Assembly: GCA_902517815.1 (NCBI GenBank)
Contig: CABYED010000001.1
Location: 298,169-362,168 of the forward strand
DNA: 64,000 bases
Reading direction: 5' to 3'
DNA from: an uncultured SAR116 cluster alpha proteobacterium
Lineage (GTDB): Bacteria > Pseudomonadota > Alphaproteobacteria > Puniceispirillales > Marisalimonadaceae
Part shown: piece by piece, positions 58,956 to 64,000 of the stretch
How the letters are laid out: every line of letters starts with the position of its first letter
How positions within the stretch are numbered: position 1 is the stretch's first letter
Program-made: the position numbers and the translations under genes
The notes under the pieces: model-generated
Database searches by the model: none
What the model was told of the DNA's origin: nothing
Seen by the model: the letters and a program-made list of their open reading frames with translations, nothing else

Positions 58956-59014
58956 ATGTTTAGCTATAAGTTTAGCTATAAAATCTACTTCGCTGAAGAT
59001 CTATAGCTAAACAT
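58956..59014. repeat. Direct plus inverted repeat (ATGTTTAGCTATA / GTTTAGCTATA ... TATAGCTAAACAT)
   Basis: Tandem gtttagctata at 58958-58968 and 58970-58980 with inverted copy at 59002-59012. Confidence 0.8.
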
Positions 59015-59063
59015 TTTTACCTGACGAACTTTAGTTAGGATTATGTTGCCTGACGACCTTACT

Positions 59064-59100
59064 AATATTAAACTTTATTGTATAAGTTAAGTTTAATATT
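59064..59100. promoter_or_regulatory. 12-bp inverted repeat just upstream of the enolase-superfamily gene
   Basis: AATATTAAACTT-tattgtataagtt-AAGTTTAATATT. Confidence 0.6.
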
Positions 59101-59121
59101 AATGGTTAAAAGGAAATTAAT

Positions 59122-60216
59122 TTGAAAAAACCTTTAGTTAAGAGTTTGTCTGTTATTACTGTAAATGTACCTTTAGAAAGACCTATCGTGGCCTCATTAG
59201 GAACATTTGAATATTGGCCGTATATGTTAATTGAAATATCTTTAAGCGACGGAACAATTGGTAAAGGTTATATTGGTCCATACTTAGTAAATTATACACA
59301 AACTATTACATTAGCCATGAAAGAGCTTTTTAAAAATTTCCAAAATAGAGAAATTGCGCCTTATCAGTTTTATAACGAAGGTTTGAACCATTTAAGTTTA
59401 TTAGGAAGATCAGGAATTGCTCTTTACGCTTTAGCTGGACTAGATATAGCATTCTGGGATGCTAGTTCTAAAATATGTAATGAGCCGTTATGTGTTCACT
59501 TAGGTGGTTCAGTAGATAAAGTTAAGGCATATAATTCTAGTGGATTATGGCTAGATCATCCTCAAACATTATATGATGAAGCATTGTCTCTAATATCTGA
59601 AGGAAATTTTGATGCTGTAAAAGTTAGATTAGGTAGAAAAAAATTAGATGAAGACTTAATAGCAATTGAAAATGTTAAAAAAGGTATTGGGGTGAATTCA
59701 GAACTTCTTTGTGATTTCAATCAATGCTTATCACTACCACAAGCAATACATAGGTTAAATGATTTAGATGAACAGGGATTATATTGGTTTGAGGAACCAA
59801 TAAAATATTACGAATTTGAAGGTTACAAAGAATTAAGAAAAAGAATGAAAACACCAATCATTCTAGGTGAAAACTTTCATGGATTTGATGATGCTTTTGC
59901 TGCTTTGAAAAATCAAATTTCAGATTTTATAATGCCAGATTTATTGAGGATTGGTGGTGTAAGTGCTTGGCTAAAAACTGCATCCATTGCTGAAGCATTT
60001 CAAATATCTGTTTCATCTCATTTATACCACGAAGTTTCATCACATCTAATGCGCGTAACACCAACTGCAGGTTATTTAGAATGGACTAGATGGTCCAACA
60101 TTATTTTAGAAGAGCCATATGAATTAAGTGATGGACATGTTGTAATTCCTAATAAAATAGGTACTGGAATTGATTTTAATAAAGAGACTATTAAAAAATA
60201 TGAGTATAAATATTAA
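59122..60216 (+). CDS. Mandelate racemase/muconate lactonizing enzyme family (enolase superfamily)
   Basis: 'FDAVKVRLGRKKLDEDL', 'LLCDFNQCLS', 'YWFEEPIKYYEFEGYKEL', 'PIILGENFHGF', 'SSHLYHEVSSHLMR'; listed start is TTG. Confidence 0.92.
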   Translation: MKKPLVKSLSVITVNVPLERPIVASLGTFEYWPYMLIEISLSDGTIGKGYIGPYLVNYTQTITLAMKELFKNFQNREIAPYQFYNEGLNHLSLLGRSGIALYALAGLDIAFWDASSKICNEPLCVHLGGSVDKVKAYNSSGLWLDHPQTLYDEALSLISEGNFDAVKVRLGRKKLDEDLIAIENVKKGIGVNSELLCDFNQCLSLPQAIHRLNDLDEQGLYWFEEPIKYYEFEGYKELRKRMKTPIILGENFHGFDDAFAALKNQISDFIMPDLLRIGGVSAWLKTASIAEAFQISVSSHLYHEVSSHLMRVTPTAGYLEWTRWSNIILEEPYELSDGHVVIPNKIGTGIDFNKETIKKYEYKY

Positions 60217-60453
60217 AATTATTAAAACTCAAAATTTTAACTAATCTAAACAAATTTTTTTGCTTAAAAAAAAATGAATTACCAAGCTAGGGGGAATAAT
60301 ACTTCACTGAATAGGAGGAATATATTGTATTGATCTTTTTTTGTTAAGCTAAGTATCTAAGTGATATCGAATAAAAAATACTAAATATGATTAAAATATC
60401 GACAACTATATAATAATTTTATTATTTTTTATAAAGAGTTAATAATTCATATT

Positions 60454-62103
60454 TTAATTATTTTTTTGCATTTCGTTAATTATATTTGTAACACCTATAC
60501 CAACGGCTTCGTAGGCATCATATATTTCATCTGCTCCTGAATTTTCTAATATTTTTGTATCTTCATTTGATCTTGTTGGCACTATGATTTTTCCTATAAA
60601 GCCATATCTTCTAGCTTGTAAAGTAGACCAATTTTGTGCGTGAAATTCTGGTAATGCGAGTACAATAACTTTTAATTTTCCAAATCTTAATTTAGACCAA
60701 AATCCTGGATCTTCAGCATCTGCAAATGCCACCCTGTTTCCTTCTGATAATTTATTTAAAGCTATTTCTGTATCAGCATCAACGCCTACAACTTTTATAC
60801 CTTTCTCAGTTAATTTATTAAAAATTGAACTCCCAATTCTACCCATACCTACAATCATGATCTCAGCTTCTCCAAAAGTATGTGGTTGCTCATCAGGATG
60901 ATGTTTTTCTCTTTCAAATTTTATTAAAAAATTTTCAAAATATACAAAAATTTCATGAACATATTTATTCAATACGGAACCAATAATAAAGCTAATACAC
61001 ACTGACAATACTAGAATAGCTAAAATCTTTTGGTCTATTATATTTAAGTCATACCAATATGTAGCAACTATAAGACTAAATTCTGAATAGGTTATTAATG
61101 AGATTGAAATTAAGAAAGAAGAATATGATCTCAAATTAAAGAAGATTAGTAGAAAAAACAAAGTTAAAAACTTAATTACTAGCAATAAAATTAAGAAGAA
61201 TGAATTTAAAATGATTTCCTGATTAAGATTTAATTTCATTCCAAGAGACACAAAAAATGCTACTAGTAAAATCTCTCTTAAACTCCATATTTTTTCTCCT
61301 AATTTATCAGCAAATTTAATGTTAGATAGCATCATTCCCATTATTAGAGCACCTAATTCTCCCGACAAACCAAGTTTTTCAAACAAATATCCTCCTAAAA
61401 AGAGACCAATTATTACAGAAGTAAGCAATTGTAATTCTTCATTTGATTGTAATTTTTCTAAAACGATTTTTACTATGGGAATGCATAAAGGAGTAAATAA
61501 AAGAAGAAGTGTATAAAATGATAAATTTGTTTCATTTGTATAAAGTAATAAAAAAAGAGCTAAAATATCTTGAAAAATTAAAATTAAGATTGAGTTTCTT
61601 CCATGAAAAGAGTTAATTTCTTTTCGATCCTCAAGAGATTTTGAGGCTATTACTGTGCTAGAAAAAGTTAAAATAATACAAAGCAAAATTTTTGCTTCAA
61701 AATCTATATTTATATTTAATAGAATAAAATAAATTAGTGTTACTAATAAAGAATGGAGAAAAAAAACATTTAAAAAACTTAAACTTAGAAATGAAGAAGG
61801 CTTTACTTTTAAGCCTATAGAAAAAAGTAATAATTCAACACCAATTTTTGAGGGGATTGACAAAATTTCAGTATTATCAGAAAAATTTATGTATGAGAAA
61901 AAATACCCAGAGGTTATAAAACCAATTAAAATTGGCAATGATAAAACCTTGAAAATATAACCAAAAAATAAAGCTCCACTCAACCAAATTAAGATCACAT
62001 CCATACTATAATATATAGAGTTAAATGATAAAAAAGTGTAAAAATAATAACTCGCGTGACTTTTTTTATATTTTGATGTTTTGTTTGATGAAAACTTCAT
62101 CAA
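60454..62103 (-). CDS. KefB-type cation:proton antiporter (CPA2) with C-terminal RCK/TrkA-N domain
   Basis: Multiple TM; 'GLSGELGALIMGMMLSN', TrkA-N 'EIMIVGMGRIGSSIFNKLTEKGIKVVGVDAD'. Confidence 0.9.
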   Translation of the reverse strand: MMKFSSNKTSKYKKSHASYYFYTFLSFNSIYYSMDVILIWLSGALFFGYIFKVLSLPILIGFITSGYFFSYINFSDNTEILSIPSKIGVELLLFSIGLKVKPSSFLSLSFLNVFFLHSLLVTLIYFILLNINIDFEAKILLCIILTFSSTVIASKSLEDRKEINSFHGRNSILILIFQDILALFLLLYTNETNLSFYTLLLLFTPLCIPIVKIVLEKLQSNEELQLLTSVIIGLFLGGYLFEKLGLSGELGALIMGMMLSNIKFADKLGEKIWSLREILLVAFFVSLGMKLNLNQEIILNSFFLILLLVIKFLTLFFLLIFFNLRSYSSFLISISLITYSEFSLIVATYWYDLNIIDQKILAILVLSVCISFIIGSVLNKYVHEIFVYFENFLIKFEREKHHPDEQPHTFGEAEIMIVGMGRIGSSIFNKLTEKGIKVVGVDADTEIALNKLSEGNRVAFADAEDPGFWSKLRFGKLKVIVLALPEFHAQNWSTLQARRYGFIGKIIVPTRSNEDTKILENSGADEIYDAYEAVGIGVTNIINEMQKNN

Positions 62104-62358
62104 TTCACAATGAAATTTATGGTATATTTATTTCTAAATTAGATTTCATTAAACTTTATGATTGTAAGGACAGAATTAGCTTAAAGCTTTATGATTAAAA
62201 TCTGTACCTTATTTAGTTGCCTGATAAATTATTAATTTTTTTAAGTTTTTTAAAGTTGTTGAATTTACTAAAAAGAGATAAAAGTGGCAAGTTATGTTAA
62301 AAGTAATAACGTGTTCCATGCATAAGTAAGAGACAAATATGTTGGATCAATATCTAAA

Positions 62359-63093
62359 TTATTTAAAATCAAATGGTGGTAACTCTTTTATACTTTTTTT
62401 TAGAGCCTCTCCCCAACTATTTGATATTTTTTCAAAATAAGGATCATTTTTTTCAAACCTTATTTGATTATTCAATTCAAAATCATCTTTTTTTAAGGTA
62501 CAGACATCTATTGGCATGCCTACTGAAACATTAGCCTTCATAGTACTATCAAATGAAACTAAAAGTAGTTTTATTGCATCACCGAAGTTTGAGTCTTTTT
62601 CTAGTGCTCTAACAATAATTGGTTTGCCATATTTTGTTTCTCCAATTTGAAAAAAAGATTGATCTTCAGATGCTTCTATAAAGTTACCCTCAGGATATAT
62701 TAAAAATAACCTATGTTCTTGACCTACAATTTGACCACCTAAAATTAATGTAGAGGAATATGGATTTTCACCTACTTGGCCATCAGAAGAGTATTCATTA
62801 GATATATTTCTTAAAATTTTTCCTACAATTCTTGCAACTTGAAACATTGATTTAGTTTTAAGAATATTATCGTTATCATTATTGGGATTATCAATAGCTT
62901 CATTTATGAGATTGATAGTAGCCTGGGATGTGGCTAAATTTCCAGAAGTTAATAAAACTACACTTCTTTCGTTTTTATTCGACCAAAAAAACATTTTTTT
63001 ATTTGTATTAACATTATCTATTCCAGCGTTAGTTAAAGTATCTGACATGAATACTAGACCTTGATTTAATTTTAATCCTACACAATAAGTCAT
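62359..63093 (-). CDS. Anbu-type proteasome-like Ntn hydrolase
   Basis: 'MTYCVGLKLNQGLVFMSDTLTNAGIDNVNTNKKMFFW' with Thr2; 'GENPYSSTLILGGQIVGQEHRLFLIYPEGNFI'. Confidence 0.88.
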   Translation of the reverse strand: MTYCVGLKLNQGLVFMSDTLTNAGIDNVNTNKKMFFWSNKNERSVVLLTSGNLATSQATINLINEAIDNPNNDNDNILKTKSMFQVARIVGKILRNISNEYSSDGQVGENPYSSTLILGGQIVGQEHRLFLIYPEGNFIEASEDQSFFQIGETKYGKPIIVRALEKDSNFGDAIKLLLVSFDSTMKANVSVGMPIDVCTLKKDDFELNNQIRFEKNDPYFEKISNSWGEALKKSIKELPPFDFK

Positions 63094-63105
63094 TAATCAC
63101 CTTGA

Positions 63106-63915
63106 TTATTGATTTAAAATATCAATTGATAATTCTAAATTTTGATTTTCCAAAAAATATCCATTTATAACACCTTTTACAGGTACTACATCATTATAAT
63201 CGAAACCTTTTGCTATTTCTACATATCTGTCATCTGGAGAAATACCATTAGATATATCAAAACCTATCCAACCAAGATTTTCTATAAATACTTCAGCCCA
63301 AGCATGCATAGAAAGATTATGAGCATCTTGTATGGGTTTAAATAATCCACTAACATATCTACAAGGCAGATTATTCATTCGGACTATAGATAAAAATATA
63401 TGAGTGTGATCCTGACAAACACCAAACCCTTTTTTAAATGCATCTTCAGCTGTCGTTTTATAATCTGTTTTTCCTTTTTTATATTTAATTTTAGATCTTA
63501 TTTTAAATGAGAGTTCATGAAGACTTCCTATCAAATCCTCGAAATTCAAAATGTTTTCTTTGTAAAACTTTGATAGATATTCACCAGGTTTCGTAAGGTA
63601 AGTTTTATCAATGTAACACCAAAGTGGAAGATCTTTTTTTGAGATTTCTTTTAATCCAAAATTAGACTTTGTTTCAACCTTACCAAAAATATTATATTCA
63701 ATTTTTTTAGAGTTATTTTGTATACTAACCAAATCTATTAGATTACCAAATTGATCTATAGAATTAAGCTCCTTACTTCCACCCTCAATATCAATTTTCC
63801 AAACTAAAATTTTTTGACTTTCATTACTTTGAGGAGTTAAAAGTAGCTTATTAAACCCAAAATTAATCGTTCCATCAATTTCATATTTAATTTTTTGTGT
63901 TATTTTTAAAATCAT
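63106..63915 (-). CDS. Transglutaminase-like cysteine peptidase family protein
   Basis: 'AFKKGFGVCQDHTHIFLSIVRMNNLPCRYVSGLF', 'HAWAEVFIENLGWIGFDISNG' (Cys/His/Asp triad). Confidence 0.92.
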   Translation of the reverse strand: MILKITQKIKYEIDGTINFGFNKLLLTPQSNESQKILVWKIDIEGGSKELNSIDQFGNLIDLVSIQNNSKKIEYNIFGKVETKSNFGLKEISKKDLPLWCYIDKTYLTKPGEYLSKFYKENILNFEDLIGSLHELSFKIRSKIKYKKGKTDYKTTAEDAFKKGFGVCQDHTHIFLSIVRMNNLPCRYVSGLFKPIQDAHNLSMHAWAEVFIENLGWIGFDISNGISPDDRYVEIAKGFDYNDVVPVKGVINGYFLENQNLELSIDILNQ

Positions 63916-63919
63916 ACTA

Positions 63920-64000
63920 TTACTGGAAATTAAATTCTTCCTCTATATTTGCAGCTAATGTCATATTTAATTTAAATAGACTATCTAAAAATGAATAATT
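63920..64000 (-). CDS. C-terminus of probable alpha-E domain protein, truncated by window end
   Basis: In-frame '...NYSFLDSLFKLNMTLAANIEEEFNFQ*' directly upstream of the transglutaminase; assigned by context. Confidence 0.5.
   Translation of the reverse strand, partial: NYSFLDSLFKLNMTLAANIEEEFNFQ

Noticed and set aside
58956-59014. Insertion sequence terminal repeats
   Set aside because: Repeats are only ~60 nt apart with no transposase; a hairpin or attachment-site remnant is more likely.
1-64000. CRISPR array, toxin-antitoxin or classical phage-defence island
   Set aside because: No regularly spaced repeats, cas genes, restriction-modification or toxin-antitoxin families were recognised; the only methyltransferase-like protein lacks DPPW.

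Overview
AT-rich bacterial chromosomal window with densely packed genes, many in short operons with overlapping stop/start codons. Gene content and a C1xA72-type initiator-tRNA remnant suggest a marine alphaproteobacterium (inference). Content runs from the end of a TctA-type transporter gene and an MmgE/PrpD gene, through a Baeyer-Villiger monooxygenase, a 4-hydroxybenzoate/protocatechuate module (PobA, PcaH, PcaG), Sco1/ModA/MOSC/pseudoazurin, AtuA/DUF4387, AzlCD, Nth, a DUF2256-DUF2805-photolyase cassette, an SBP56-ferredoxin-CoA-binding operon, a DUF4396-cytochrome c-multicopper oxidase operon, DUF1800/DUF1501, two class III nucleotidyl cyclases, a carbohydrate ABC transporter locus, and (right edge, minus strand) an alpha-E / transglutaminase / Anbu proteasome-like cluster. 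The strongest unusual signals are: (1) three direct copies of an initiator tRNA-fMet 3' half plus downstream terminator at ~40.2, ~42.5 and ~58.9 kb, none with an intact 5' half, which look like nested integration scars around an 18.7-kb block; (2) an ABC permease with a DUF11-like extracytoplasmic insertion, next to an ~80-aa glycosidase C-terminal remnant; (3) an HTH protein with a C-terminal region resembling MT-A70 methyltransferases but lacking DPPW; (4) a PanB-like protein lacking the canonical metal/substrate ligands; (5) two split-barrel flavoprotein genes abutting a GAF-cyclase; (6) an alpha/beta hydrolase with two in-frame stops; (7) the Anbu cluster. No CRISPR array, rRNA, transposase or integrase was seen. 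All family assignments come from reading motifs in the translations; no database search was run.
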